A program made the translations under genes and the position numbers. A stretch of 52,491 bases of DNA from Novosphingobium sp. (lineage in GTDB: Bacteria > Pseudomonadota > Alphaproteobacteria > Sphingomonadales > Sphingomonadaceae): the NCBI GenBank assembly GCA_017745295.1, contig JAGHZR010000028.1:1-52491 (forward strand). Direction: 5' to 3'. The notes beneath the pieces were generated by a model that made no database searches, was not told the DNA's origin, and saw nothing but the letters and a program-made list of their open reading frames with translations. Positions within the stretch are counted from its first letter, which is position 1. Each line of letters begins with the position of its first letter. Below, in pieces: positions 42,717-51,437 of this stretch.

Positions 42717-44540
42717 TTACTTCCCCTTGAGGCGCTCGGTGATGCGCTCGTCCACCCGCTTGTCTAGCATCGACAGCGGCATCACCCCTTCGGCGAGGAT
42801 CGCGTGGAACCACGGCAGGGTGAAGCCGTCCCCCAGTGCCGCCTGCGCTCGCTGGCGCGCCTTGACCCAGGCCGTGTGGCCCATCTTGTACGAACAGGCC
42901 TGCCCGATCATCGTGCAATAGCGCTCGACCTCGCGCAGCGAGCGCGGGCGGGCGAAGCCGACCGTTTCGACCATGTAGTCCGCCGCTTTCTCGCGACTCC
43001 AGCGATAGTGGTGGAGGCCGGTGTCGATCACCAGGCGCGCGGCGCGGAACAGGTAGCTCTGGAGATAGCCCGCGCGTTCCAGCCCGCTGTAGCCGCCCAA
43101 TTCGTCGGCAAGCTGCTCGGCGTAGAGCGCCCAGCCCTCGCCATAAGCGGAGATGAAGCTGTTTTTCAGCAGCATCGGCAGTTCGCCGCCGGTCTGGGCA
43201 TAGCCGCCCTGGAGGTGGTGGCCGGGAACGCCCTCGTGATAGGTCAGCGACGGCAGGGTGTACTTCGGCCAGTCGCCCACGTCCTTGAGGTTGATCCAGT
43301 AGATCGCCGGGCGCGACCCATCGAGCGGCGCGCGGTAGTAATAGCCGTTCGAGGCGCCGTCCTGGATTTCCGGCGGCACGCGGCGGATTTCGAGCGGCTG
43401 CTGCGGCGGATTGTCGAAGGCCTGCGGCAGCTTCGCATACATCTGGCGAATGCCCTCATTGAGCGCCGCTATAAGCTCGCTGCGCCCGGCATCGGTGTTC
43501 GCGTAAAGCTGGTCCGGCCGCTTGTTCAGCGCATCGAGCCGGGTGCCGACCGCGCCTTGGGTGAGGCCGGTGGACTTGAGGATCGTGTCGAGCTGCGCGG
43601 TGAGATCGGCGACCTGTTCGAGGCCGATCTTGTGGACTTCCTCCGGCGTATAGTCGGTCGTAGTCGCCTGCTTCAGCGCCTCGGCATAGATTTCGTCGCC
43701 CCGCCTGAGACGCCAGGCGCCGTCGCCCGCCGCCGTGGTCGGACGCTGCGCCTTCAGCAGCGCGATCTGCCGGTCGAGCGCCGGATGGACCTGCTTTTCG
43801 AGAATGGCCGAAGCCTGTGCCGCCCAGTCGCCGGCGATGCCCTTGGCCGCCGTACGCTTGGCCAGCGACGTCACCAACCCGCTCTCGGCAGCAGGCGTGT
43901 CGCGCAATTTCGCCATCTGCCCGAGCGCCAGATCGAGCGACCAGCCCGGCGCCACTACGCCCTGCGCGCCATAGTCCTTCTGGAGTTCGGTCTCGTCGTC
44001 GAGCGCGGTCTTGAAAGCCGAGAGACGCGCGAGATAGGCCTCGGCATCGTCCCTGGTCTCGATCGTGTGGCGGCTGTCGAGAAAATCGGGCAGCGAAAAA
44101 TAGGCACCGCCCTGCTGGGTGATGAGATAGGGCCGCTGGGCGCTTTCGAGGTTAAAGCTGTCCTGCGCAACCACCCGCTGACGCAGCTGGTAGAGCGCCA
44201 GTTCGCGGTTGCGCCGCCCCGTCTCGCTGAGCGGCGCGGGATCGACTTTCTCGACTTCGGCGATCGCCTTGTGGCCGAGCGCCAGATCCGCGGCGCGGCC
44301 CTTGGCGCTGCCGTCGGACAGGCGGGACTTCAGGCCCGCGTACTTGCCCTTGTCGAGGCCGAGCGAGCTGGCCATTTCCGGGCTTTGCGCCAGCGCGTCA
44401 TAGAACAGCCCGTCGAGCTTCGCATAGAAGGCCGTGTCGGCGGCGGTCCCCGCCGTGACGGCGGCCATCGCATGGCGCGAGGCCAGCAGGCTCCAGGCCA
44501 GACCGGCACCTGCGGTGGCCATGAATTCGCGGCGATACAT
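42717..44540 (-). CDS. Secreted DUF885 family protein (putative metallopeptidase)
   Basis: 607 residues from the ATG at 44540. The N-terminus MYRREFMATAGAGLAWSLLA carries a twin arginine, so Tat export is possible. The C-terminal half has HEGVPGHH (435-442) and YGEGWALYAEQLADELG, which match the zinc-site pattern of DUF885 proteins. These are large, mostly helical and common in sphingomonads. Metallopeptidase activity is likely from the motif but not shown here. It diverges from an XRE regulator across 180 bp. Confidence 0.9.
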   Translation of the reverse strand: MYRREFMATAGAGLAWSLLASRHAMAAVTAGTAADTAFYAKLDGLFYDALAQSPEMASSLGLDKGKYAGLKSRLSDGSAKGRAADLALGHKAIAEVEKVDPAPLSETGRRNRELALYQLRQRVVAQDSFNLESAQRPYLITQQGGAYFSLPDFLDSRHTIETRDDAEAYLARLSAFKTALDDETELQKDYGAQGVVAPGWSLDLALGQMAKLRDTPAAESGLVTSLAKRTAAKGIAGDWAAQASAILEKQVHPALDRQIALLKAQRPTTAAGDGAWRLRRGDEIYAEALKQATTTDYTPEEVHKIGLEQVADLTAQLDTILKSTGLTQGAVGTRLDALNKRPDQLYANTDAGRSELIAALNEGIRQMYAKLPQAFDNPPQQPLEIRRVPPEIQDGASNGYYYRAPLDGSRPAIYWINLKDVGDWPKYTLPSLTYHEGVPGHHLQGGYAQTGGELPMLLKNSFISAYGEGWALYAEQLADELGGYSGLERAGYLQSYLFRAARLVIDTGLHHYRWSREKAADYMVETVGFARPRSLREVERYCTMIGQACSYKMGHTAWVKARQRAQAALGDGFTLPWFHAILAEGVMPLSMLDKRVDERITERLKGK

Positions 44541-44557
44541 TCTGTTCTCCCGGGATA

Positions 44558-44571
44558 CGGTGGTAACACCG
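44558..44571. promoter_or_regulatory. Palindrome in the DUF885-XRE divergent region
   Basis: CGGTG-GTAA-CACCG is a perfect palindrome overlapping a second one, CACC-GAA-GGTG. It lies 18 bp upstream of the DUF885 ATG, in a place where the neighbouring regulator could bind. Confidence 0.35.
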
Positions 44572-44720
44572 AAGGTGCCGCTCCTTTCGCCGGACCGCAA
44601 CGAAACTCCGGTGCCGAAACGGATTAATTTGAGCGCAGCGGGAGCCTTGTGCGAACAGGCTCCAGAATGGCACCATGTCGGGACTTGGAAAACCAGAACG
44701 GTTATGCGAGCGCATTCAGG

Positions 44721-45293
44721 ATGATAAACCGCATTCGCGACATTCGCCTGCAGAAGGGCCTGACGCTCGCCGACGTCGCCGCCGCCTGCCTGCCGCCGAC
44801 GACCGCGCAGACCATCGGGCGGCTGGAGACCGGCACGCGCAACCTCTCGCTCGCCTGGATGAACCGGATCGCAAAGGCGCTGGATATCGAGCCGGAACGC
44901 CTGCTGCGCAGCGAGAGCGCAGTGCCCGCCATGGTCACGGCGGTGCTCACCGAAAACGGTGCCGACAGTCCGCGCACCCGGCGCGAGGCGATCCTGCCGA
45001 GCGATCTTGCCGCCGATACGCCGTGGATGGTGATGGACGTCGAACAGTCCAGCGGCGAGTACCGCGCCGGGGATCAGGTCTGGCTGCGCCAGTCGCCGCC
45101 GCAGGAGGCGCCGAAGCTGGTCAACCGCGACGTTCTCGCCCCCCTGCCCGGCGGCCGCTTCGCGTTCGGGCGCCTGATCGACGGCAGCCGCGAGCGGCTT
45201 ACCCTGCTGCCCCCGACCAGCGGCCAGCCCGTCATCGCAGTGGAACATCCCCAATGGCTGGCCGTTGCGGAGATGCTCGTCAGAAAGCTCTAA
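44721..45293 (+). CDS. XRE-family (helix-turn-helix) transcriptional regulator
   Basis: 190 residues from the ATG at 44721. Residues 2-60 form an XRE HTH: IRDIRLQKGLTLADVAAACL, TIGRLETGTRNLSLAWMNRI and AKALDIEPERLL, with a few extra residues in the turn. The C-terminal region (about 95-190) has short beta-rich stretches resembling the S24/LexA-like fold of phage-type repressors (GEYRAGDQVWLR, FAFGRLIDG). I see no catalytic Ser/Lys pair. The target is unknown. It is 23 bp upstream of the glycosyltransferase. Confidence 0.85.
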   Translation: MINRIRDIRLQKGLTLADVAAACLPPTTAQTIGRLETGTRNLSLAWMNRIAKALDIEPERLLRSESAVPAMVTAVLTENGADSPRTRREAILPSDLAADTPWMVMDVEQSSGEYRAGDQVWLRQSPPQEAPKLVNRDVLAPLPGGRFAFGRLIDGSRERLTLLPPTSGQPVIAVEHPQWLAVAEMLVRKL

Positions 45294-45316
45294 CTTTCGC
45301 CCGGTAAAGGGAAGTC

Positions 45317-46525
45317 ATGCGCATCCTCTCCATCGCCACGCTGTTTCCCAATCCGGTGAAGCCGTCCTTCGGGATCTTCGTCGGCAACCAGATGCGGGCC
45401 ATTGCGGCGGCGGGCGATATTGACCTCACCATGGTCAGCCCGATCGGCATTCCGCCCTGGCCGCTCTCCCGTCGCCATCCCTATGATAAACTGGCGGCCA
45501 TCCCGGAACGCGGCGAGGTCTCGGGCCTGCCGGTGCTTTATCCCAAGTTCACCCTGATCCCGAAGATCGGCGGCGACAGCAACCCGGTCCGCATCGCCCG
45601 CGCCGTGCTGCCGCTTGTGCGCCGCCTCCATTCCGAGCAGCCCTTCGACCTCGTGGACGCACAGTTCTTCTTTCCGGACGGCCCCGCCGCCGCGATCGTC
45701 GCGCGCGAATTGGGCCTGCCGCTGACCATCAAGTCGCGCGGCGCCGATATCCATTACTGGGGCCAGCGCCCCGCCGCGCTGAAACAGATGCAACAGGCCG
45801 CGCATCAGGCCGCCGGAATGCTGGCGGTGAGCCGCGCCCTGCGCGAGGACATGGTCGCGCTCGGCATGCCGCGCGAGCGCATCGGCGTGCACTACACCGG
45901 CCTCGACCGCGAGCGTTTCCACCCCATCGAGCGCGGCGCCGCCCGCGCGCTCGTCTCGGCCATGCCCAATCTCGGCATCTGGTCGCAGGGACCGCTGATC
46001 GTCACCCCCGGCTCGCTGATCCCGCGCAAGGGGCAAAGGCTGGTGATCGAGGCGCTCGCCCGGCTTCCGGACGCCCATCTCGCGCTAGCGGGCGCGGGCG
46101 AGGACGAGAAACCCCTGCGCGCTCTCGCCGAGCGGCTGGGCGTGGGCGAGCGGGTGCAGTTCCTCGGCCTCGTCGGCCATGACCTCCTGCCGCATGTGCT
46201 CTGCGCCGCCGACGTGCTGGTGCTGCCCTCCGCCAGCGAGGGCCTTGCCAATGTCTGGATCGAGGGGCTGGCCTGCGGCACCCCGATCGTCATCCCCGAC
46301 ATCGGCGGCGCCCGCGAGGTGGTGCAGGACGAGACCGCCGGTCGCATCGCCGCGCGCACCCCCGAAGCCATTGCCGAAGCCGTGCGCGATATCCTCACCG
46401 ATCCGCCCAGCCAGGCAGACGTTTCCGCCCATGTCAGTCGCTTCTCCTGGGGCGTGAATGCCCAGAACCTCGTCTGCTTCTGGCGCGACGTGCTCGCAGG
46501 CGAAGCGATCACCGCCGCCGCCTGA
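45317..46525 (+). CDS. Glycosyltransferase family 4 protein
   Basis: 402 residues, with AAGGGAAG ahead of the ATG. GT-B architecture: N-terminal half with LFPNPVKPSFGIFVGNQ and IKSRGADIHYWG, then a C-terminal donor-binding domain with GSLIPRKGQRLVIEAL and the E-x7-E motif SEGLANVWIEGLACGTP (Glu308/Glu316). It should transfer a sugar from a nucleotide-sugar donor to an envelope or polysaccharide acceptor. No other glycan genes are adjacent, so the acceptor is unknown. Confidence 0.9.
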   Translation: MRILSIATLFPNPVKPSFGIFVGNQMRAIAAAGDIDLTMVSPIGIPPWPLSRRHPYDKLAAIPERGEVSGLPVLYPKFTLIPKIGGDSNPVRIARAVLPLVRRLHSEQPFDLVDAQFFFPDGPAAAIVARELGLPLTIKSRGADIHYWGQRPAALKQMQQAAHQAAGMLAVSRALREDMVALGMPRERIGVHYTGLDRERFHPIERGAARALVSAMPNLGIWSQGPLIVTPGSLIPRKGQRLVIEALARLPDAHLALAGAGEDEKPLRALAERLGVGERVQFLGLVGHDLLPHVLCAADVLVLPSASEGLANVWIEGLACGTPIVIPDIGGAREVVQDETAGRIAARTPEAIAEAVRDILTDPPSQADVSAHVSRFSWGVNAQNLVCFWRDVLAGEAITAAA

Positions 46526-46528
46526 ATC

Positions 46529-46567
46529 AAAAAAGGCCGCTCCTTGTGGGAGCGGCCTTTTCGTTTT
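46529..46567. terminator. Strong terminator between glycosyltransferase and secF
   Basis: An A-run, a perfect stem (AAAAGGCCGCTCC / GGGAGCGGCCTTTT) with a TTGT loop, then TCGTTTTT. It sits between convergent genes. Confidence 0.93.
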
Positions 46568-46597
46568 TCAGCTATCGCTACCCTCAGGGCATGATGC

Positions 46598-47584
46598 TTA
46601 GGGACGCGCGCCGCCTTCGCGGGCGAGACGGTCCTGACGGTCGATATCGCTTTCCTGCTTCACGAACGTGTCCGACTTCACGCCCAGCCAGATCAGGATC
46701 GGCGCCGACATGAAGATCGAGCTGTAGGTCCCGATGAAGATGCCCAGGGTGATCGCGGCGGTGAAGCCGAAGATCACGTCGGGGCCGAGGAACAGCAGCG
46801 ACACGAGCATGATCAGCACCGACAGCGAAGTCGCGATCGTGCGCGACAGCGTCTCGTTCACCGAGAGGTCGAGCAGCTCGTTCATCGGCATGCGGCGATG
46901 CTTCTTCATGTTCTCGCGGATACGGTCGTAGACGACGATCTTGTCGTTCAGCGAGTAGCCCAGCAGCGTCAGCAGTGCGGCGACAATGTTGAGGTCGAAC
47001 TCCATCTGCGTCAGCGAGAACATGCCAACGGTCAGCAGGATATCCTGCACCAGCGCGAAGAGCGCGCCGACCGCGAACTGCCATTCGAAGCGGATCCAGA
47101 TGTAGATCGAGATGCAGATCATCGCGAGACCCAGTGCGAGCATCCCGGTGTGGAACAGCTCGCCCGAGACTTTGCCCGAGACCGAATCGACGCCGTCGAC
47201 GCGGGCGTCGGCGAAGTCCTGACGGACCTTCGCGGTGATCTTGCGGGCCATGCCGTCGGCCAGCTTCGGATTGTCCTCCGAACCTTCCGGCAGCTTCATG
47301 CGCACGGAGACTTCGTTCGGCTTGCCGAAGGTCTGGATCACCGGCTCGCCGAAGCCGAGCGCATCGACGCTGTCACGCAGCTTGGCGACCGGAGCGGTGG
47401 CGCTCTGTTCGAACGTCACGCGGATCATCTGGCCGCCGACGAAATCGACGCCGAGGTTCAGCCCGTGGGTGAACAGCAGCACGATCGAGGCGGCCATCGC
47501 CAGCAGGTTGGTGATGAAGAACGGCCACTGCCAGCGCAGGAAGTGGATGTTCGTGTGATCGGGAATGAGCTTGAGGAGCTTCAT
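46598..47584 (-). CDS. secF: Protein translocase subunit SecF
   Basis: 328 residues. TM1 is near the N-terminus (WPFFITNLLAMAASIVLLF) and followed by the SecF signature LGVDFVGGQMIRV. A periplasmic domain and five further membrane segments with SLNDKIVVYDRIRENMKKHR and MNELLDLSVNETLSRT follow. With SecD it uses the proton gradient to assist late steps of Sec export. It starts 12 bp after secD. Confidence 0.97.
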   Translation of the reverse strand: MKLLKLIPDHTNIHFLRWQWPFFITNLLAMAASIVLLFTHGLNLGVDFVGGQMIRVTFEQSATAPVAKLRDSVDALGFGEPVIQTFGKPNEVSVRMKLPEGSEDNPKLADGMARKITAKVRQDFADARVDGVDSVSGKVSGELFHTGMLALGLAMICISIYIWIRFEWQFAVGALFALVQDILLTVGMFSLTQMEFDLNIVAALLTLLGYSLNDKIVVYDRIRENMKKHRRMPMNELLDLSVNETLSRTIATSLSVLIMLVSLLFLGPDVIFGFTAAITLGIFIGTYSSIFMSAPILIWLGVKSDTFVKQESDIDRQDRLAREGGARP

Positions 47585-47596
47585 GCGCCAGTACCT

Positions 47597-49210
47597 TTAT
47601 ACGTTCAGGTCGCTGGGACGGGCGCGACGCAGCCAGCCCGCAACCCACATGCGGCTCATCGTGACGGCGGTGAACACCGAGGTAACGATGCCGATCATCA
47701 GCACGACCGCGAAACCGCGAACCGGACCCGAGCCGAAGGCGAACATCAGCACGGCGGCGATCGAGTTGGTGATGTTGGCGTCGAAGATGGCGCGGCTCGC
47801 CTCCTTGTAGCCCAGTTCCACCGCCTGCACGACGCGGCGGCCGCGATGGCGTTCCTCGCGGATGCGCTCGTAGATGAGCACGTTGGCGTCGACCGCGGCA
47901 CCGATGGTGAGCACGAAACCGGCGATACCCGGCAGCGTCAGGGTCGTGCCCAGCACCGCCATGATCCCGAGGATCATCAGCACGTTGATGAACAGCGCGA
48001 CGTTCGCATAGACGCCGAAGCGGCCATAAGTGAAGAAGATGAACAGCATCAGCAGCACGGTGCCGACGCCCATGGCGACGACGCCCTTCTGGATCGAATC
48101 GGCGCCGAGGTCGGGACCGACGGTGCGTTCCTCGACGACGGTGAGATCGACCGGCAGCGCACCCGAACGCAGCGCGATGGCGAGCTGGGTGGCCGACTGG
48201 ACGTTGAAGCTGCCCGAGATCTGCGCGCTGCCGCCCAGGATCGCCTCGTGCATGGCAGGTGCCGAAAGCACCTTGCCGTCGAGGATGATCGCAAAGCGCT
48301 TGCCGACGTTCTCGCTGGTCAGCCGCGCAAACTTCTCGCCGCCCTGCTGGTTGAAGGTGATCGAGACGACGGCGGCATTGGTCTTCGGATCAAAGGCCTG
48401 CTTGGCGTCGGTCAGTTCGTCGCCCTTGATGCCGCCAAGACGCTTCACCGCGAGGACGGGGACGCCGCCTGCGGCAGGATCGTTGGGATTGGCGTAAGGC
48501 ACGATCTCGTCGCCCGGAGGGACGATGCCCTTGGCGAGGTCGCTCGGCACGGCGGTCTCGTCGACCAGCTTGAATTCGAGCTTGGCGGTCTGGCCGAGCA
48601 GGTTCTTCAGCGCCTGCGGATCCTGAAGGCCGGGAACCTGCACGTCGATGCGGGTGCCGCCAAGGCGGCGGATGTCCGGCTCCTTGGTGCCGAGCGCGTC
48701 GATGCGCTTGCGCACGACTTCGACGGCGGTTTCCATCGCATTGCTGATCGCCAGGTCGATGCCCGCCTGGGTCGGCACGAGGATGAAGCGAGTGCCATCC
48801 TGCACCGTGATGTCCCAGTCGCGCTGGCCGGTAAGGCCCGCGCCCGAGGTCAGCGGCAGGATCGCCTCACGCGCGGCATCGACCTGCGAAGGATCGCGCA
48901 CGGTGAAGGCCAGCTGGCCGCCGGTGCTGGAAAAATCGCCGATGGCGATGGTCGGGTTGGCCTGGCGCAGGCGCGTGCGCACGGATTCTTCCATGCCTTC
49001 GAGGCGCTGCTGCACGACCTGCTGACGGTTGGCCTCCAGCAGGAGGCGGCTGCCGCCGGCCAGGTCGAGGCCGAGGTTGATCTTGGGCTCAGGCAGGAAT
49101 GCGGGCCAGCGCGCATTGGTCAGCGAGACCAGCGAGGGCACGGCGCAAAGGGCGATGACGATCGTCAGGCCCCAGTACCAGAGCTTCTTCCAGGTGGGAA
49201 ATTCGAGCAT
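47597..49210 (-). CDS. secD: Protein translocase subunit SecD
   Basis: 537 residues. TM1 (WYWGLTIVIALCAVPSL) is followed by the signature INLGLDLAGGSRLLLE. The periplasmic P1 domain has VVRKRIDALGTKEPDIRRLG and VDVQVPGLQDPQ-type sequence. The C-terminal membrane bundle has LTLPGIAGFVLTIGAAVDAN and VLIYERIREE. It is the middle gene of yajC-secD-secF, the classic order. Confidence 0.97.
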   Translation of the reverse strand: MLEFPTWKKLWYWGLTIVIALCAVPSLVSLTNARWPAFLPEPKINLGLDLAGGSRLLLEANRQQVVQQRLEGMEESVRTRLRQANPTIAIGDFSSTGGQLAFTVRDPSQVDAAREAILPLTSGAGLTGQRDWDITVQDGTRFILVPTQAGIDLAISNAMETAVEVVRKRIDALGTKEPDIRRLGGTRIDVQVPGLQDPQALKNLLGQTAKLEFKLVDETAVPSDLAKGIVPPGDEIVPYANPNDPAAGGVPVLAVKRLGGIKGDELTDAKQAFDPKTNAAVVSITFNQQGGEKFARLTSENVGKRFAIILDGKVLSAPAMHEAILGGSAQISGSFNVQSATQLAIALRSGALPVDLTVVEERTVGPDLGADSIQKGVVAMGVGTVLLMLFIFFTYGRFGVYANVALFINVLMILGIMAVLGTTLTLPGIAGFVLTIGAAVDANVLIYERIREERHRGRRVVQAVELGYKEASRAIFDANITNSIAAVLMFAFGSGPVRGFAVVLMIGIVTSVFTAVTMSRMWVAGWLRRARPSDLNV

Positions 49211-49298
49211 AGCCTGTGGCTTCTCTCCGAAAGAGCGCCCGGTCCGGGGCGCTCCATGCAGTCTGGCATGACCGGAACGACCCGGCGATGCCGGAAAA

Positions 49299-49634
49299 TC
49301 AGTCGTTTGCGGGCTTCGAGCCGGCGGGCGGGATCACGTCGACGATGGTCGACTTGACGGCCTTAACGACCACGCCCTGCGCCAGCTGGACGTCGGCATA
49401 GTTGTCGTCGATCTTGACGATCTTGCCGACGAGGCCGCCTCCGGTCAGCACTTCGTCGCCCTTCTTGAGCGCCGAGAGCTTGTTCTTGTGCTCCTTCTGC
49501 TGCTTCATCTGCGGGCGCAGGATGAGGAACCAGAAGATCACCGCCATCGCCACGAACGGCAGGTACTGAATCCATGCCGGAGGCGCGCCCGCAGGAGCGG
49601 CGGCGGCGAGCTGGTTGAGAATCGAGCTTTGCAT
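49299..49634 (-). CDS. yajC: Preprotein translocase subunit YajC
   Basis: 111 residues from the ATG at 49634. It has a single membrane segment, YLPFVAMAVIFWFLILRPQ, followed by MKQQKEHKNKLSALKKGDEVLTGGG in part and an SH3-like C-terminal domain (VGKIVKIDDNYADVQLAQGV). It associates with SecDF at the Sec translocon. It leads the operon, 88 bp before secD. Confidence 0.95.
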   Translation of the reverse strand: MQSSILNQLAAAAPAGAPPAWIQYLPFVAMAVIFWFLILRPQMKQQKEHKNKLSALKKGDEVLTGGGLVGKIVKIDDNYADVQLAQGVVVKAVKSTIVDVIPPAGSKPAND

Positions 49635-49878
49635 TGAACTGAAGGGCCTTCTCGTCTTTTCATCCCCGGCGCGAATCGCGCGCCGCATCCGATCTGCGAC
49701 ACGCCTCGCCGGGAAAATCCATTCAAGGACTTTGCCGGATGGGCGCGGTTAGCAACAAAGCGAAGAACTGGCAACGCGCGGCCTTCCGGCCCTGCCCGCC
49801 CATCCCCCGTGATGCGCCTCGCAGATAAGTATCCACAGGCGCGCTTCAACCGCGATGAAGAAAGTCTCGTCGAGACGC

Positions 49879-49907
49879 TTGCGCTCGCAAAATATGCTGC
49901 CTATAGG
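49879..49907 (+). promoter_or_regulatory. Promoter of tRNA-Pro
   Basis: TTGCGC (49879-49884) and TATAGG (49902-49907) are 17 bp apart. A G+C-rich stretch follows before the tRNA at 49920, like the discriminators of stable-RNA promoters. Its layout matches the SRP RNA promoter. Confidence 0.65.
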
Positions 49908-49919
49908 GCGCCCTCCGGT

Positions 49920-49996
49920 CGGGACGTAGCGCAGCCTGGTAGCGCATCACACTGGGGGTGTGGGGGTCGGAGGTTCGAATCCTCTCGTCCCGACCA
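49920..49996 (+). tRNA. tRNA-Pro (anticodon GGG)
   Basis: 77 nt with encoded CCA. Acceptor CGGGACG pairs with CGTCCCG. The D arm is GCGC-AGCCTGGTA-GCGC. The anticodon stem is TCACA/TGTGG with loop CTGGGGG, giving anticodon GGG, which reads CCC and CCU. The T arm is GGAGG-TTCGAAT-CCTCT. Confidence 0.96.
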
Positions 49997-49999
49997 ATG

Positions 50000-50045
50000 A
50001 AAAATGCCGCTTCCTGCCTCGCGCAGGAAGCGGCATTTTCGTTTC
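50000..50045 (+). terminator. Terminator of tRNA-Pro
   Basis: A long near-perfect stem (AAAATGCCGCTTCCTGC / GCAGGAAGCGGCATTTT) around a CTCGC loop, four bases past the CCA end and followed by CGTTTCT. Confidence 0.88.
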
Positions 50046-50134
50046 TGCGATCCCATATTGATCGGCGTACACGAAATTGCCGCGCGCCCATCGGATCGCC
50101 TGCGCGAATCGCGCCGCCAGAACGGGAGAATGCG

Positions 50135-50350
50135 ATGCCCCCTGAAAACGCCAGCCCCAACCACGAGCGCAATGCCGCCATTTACGTTGCCGTGATCGAC
50201 GGCGCGACTTTTGGCGAACTGGGCGCACGCTATGGCATCAGCCGGGTCCGTGTGCAGAAAGCCTATGCTCGCGAACGCACGAATGCTTGGGAAGCGCGCA
50301 AGCGAGGGGAAACGAGCTACCTCGATCGCCCTATCCCGCGGGACGTCTGA
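50135..50350 (+). CDS. Small helix-turn-helix protein
   Basis: 71 residues from the ATG at 50135, with GGGAG seven bases upstream. I do not recognise a named family. The centre (ATFGELGARYGISRVRVQKAY, about 24-44) reads as a sigma-region-4-like HTH, the rest being polar and basic. It could bind DNA. It lies just after the tRNA-Pro terminator, and the start of a run of small genes of uncertain function. The 177-bp gap to the next gene has no recognisable feature. Confidence 0.65.
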   Translation: MPPENASPNHERNAAIYVAVIDGATFGELGARYGISRVRVQKAYARERTNAWEARKRGETSYLDRPIPRDV

Positions 50351-50527
50351 CGCTTTCCGGGCGGCGACCTCAAGCCGTTTACTTGAAGCAGCTCCAATAT
50401 CCATCAGCGATGCCTGAATGAAATCGCCGCTCTTTCCCGGCGGCCAGCCAGCACCGGAAGTTCTTGACTGAACAATGCGGCAGGGTCATGCGAAGCGATA
50501 CTTCGAGTCAAAAAGCAGGGGGTGCAG

Positions 50528-50884
50528 ATGAAGTTCACGCTTGCCGCGATCGGCCTCGCTTTCGGCGCCGTCGCCGCCTCGCCGTCGATGGCGCAGACTT
50601 CTACCTGCTACCGGCTCGGCAATATCGCCTCTTGTTCCGTCCAGCCGAACAGCGGGGAGAATCCGATCCAGCAGCGCTACGCGGGCTTTCAGGAAGTCGA
50701 TCGCCTCCACAAGGAGAACGAGGACCGCGAAGAGGCGCAGCGACAGCAGGGCCTGCGCGAGGAAGTCGGCGCGCTTGTGGCGGACGGGCGCTGCGCCGAT
50801 GCGCGCAAGACCGCACTGAGAGCGGGCGACTTCGCGCTGGCCGATCGGGCGGGCGCGATGTGCGCACCGGCCAGGAAACGCTGA
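50528..50884 (+). CDS. Small secreted protein of unknown function
   Basis: 118 residues from the ATG at 50528, behind a G-rich AGGGGG site. A clear signal peptide MKFTLAAIGLAFGAVAASPS ends near ...SMA-Q. The mature part has four cysteines (CYRLGNIASC, and Cys in DGRCADAR and GAMCAPA) and a charged helical middle (EVDRLHKENEDREEAQRQQG). I do not recognise the family. The cysteine pairs suggest periplasmic disulfides. It is 72 bp upstream of the holin-type gene on the same strand. Confidence 0.7.
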   Translation: MKFTLAAIGLAFGAVAASPSMAQTSTCYRLGNIASCSVQPNSGENPIQQRYAGFQEVDRLHKENEDREEAQRQQGLREEVGALVADGRCADARKTALRAGDFALADRAGAMCAPARKR

Positions 50885-50956
50885 CAGGACGCGTTTTCCT
50901 ACATCCCAGACTTCGGTTATCTGGTTGCGGGCCACCATCCAAGGGAGTGCCCGCAA

Positions 50957-51370
50957 ATGCCCCTCTTCGATTCGATTCTCGCACCGGTCTCGAAGATCAT
51001 CGACAAGGTGATTCCCGATCCCGAAGCCCGCGACCGCGCCAAGCTTGAACTGCTGAAACTCGAAAATTCTCGGGAATTGCAGCTACTTCAGGCCAGCCTC
51101 TCACCCATCGTCGCAGAAGCCTCTTCCCCCGATCCCTGGACCAGCCGCGCCCGGCCGAGCTTTCTCTACGTCATATACGCGATGATTCTCTGGGCCTTGC
51201 CGATGGGCCTGATCGGCGCGCTGAGTCCGGCGACCGCCCGCGCCATCGGCGAGGCCATGACCGCCTATCTGAACGGCATCCCCGAACCGCTCTACGCCCT
51301 CTTCGGCACCGGCTATCTCGGCTATTCGGCGATGCGCCAGTGGGGCAAGACCAGGGGCAGCGACCGTTAA
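50957..51370 (+). CDS. Three-TM holin family protein of the gene-transfer-agent release type
   Basis: 137 residues. The N-terminus MPLFDSILAPVSKIIDKVIP followed by DPEARDRAKLELLKLE, then a PDPWTSRARPSFLYVIYAMI run and a late hydrophobic pair (to about 89; about 105-126) fits, as I recall it, the Pfam-type family of 3-TM holins linked to gene-transfer-agent release. Holins open the inner membrane for lysis. No GTA capsid, portal or tail gene is in the window. A secreted protein lies before it and a coiled-coil lipoprotein after it on the same strand. Confidence 0.72.
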   Translation: MPLFDSILAPVSKIIDKVIPDPEARDRAKLELLKLENSRELQLLQASLSPIVAEASSPDPWTSRARPSFLYVIYAMILWALPMGLIGALSPATARAIGEAMTAYLNGIPEPLYALFGTGYLGYSAMRQWGKTRGSDR

Positions 51371-51399
51371 GACAAAGCCAAGCCTTCGTCGCTAGCTAT

Positions 51400-51437
51400 C
51401 CTTGCAGGGATGCGTCTTTCGCCATCCCTGCAAGGAG
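51400..51437 (+). promoter_or_regulatory. 13-bp hairpin that buries the ribosome binding site of the lipoprotein gene
   Basis: CCTTGCAGGGATG (51400-51412) and CATCCCTGCAAGG (51423-51435) are perfect inverted repeats with a 10-nt loop. The right arm contains the AAGG of the AAGGAG ribosome binding site (51432-51437) for the GTG at 51444. The RNA fold would block initiation. It lacks a T-tract, so it does not look like a terminator of the holin gene. Confidence 0.65.

Noticed and set aside
46898..49357. An 819-codon open frame antisense to secF-secD
   Set aside because: SecD and SecF are unmistakable on the other strand. The antisense frame is Asp/His/Gln/Arg-rich without a recognisable domain, as expected from high third-position G+C opposite real genes.
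49827..49835. TATCCACAG-type DnaA box near yajC as a hint of a replication origin
   Set aside because: It is a single imperfect match with no clustered boxes, no AT-rich unwinding element, and no dnaA, parAB or hemE-type neighbours.
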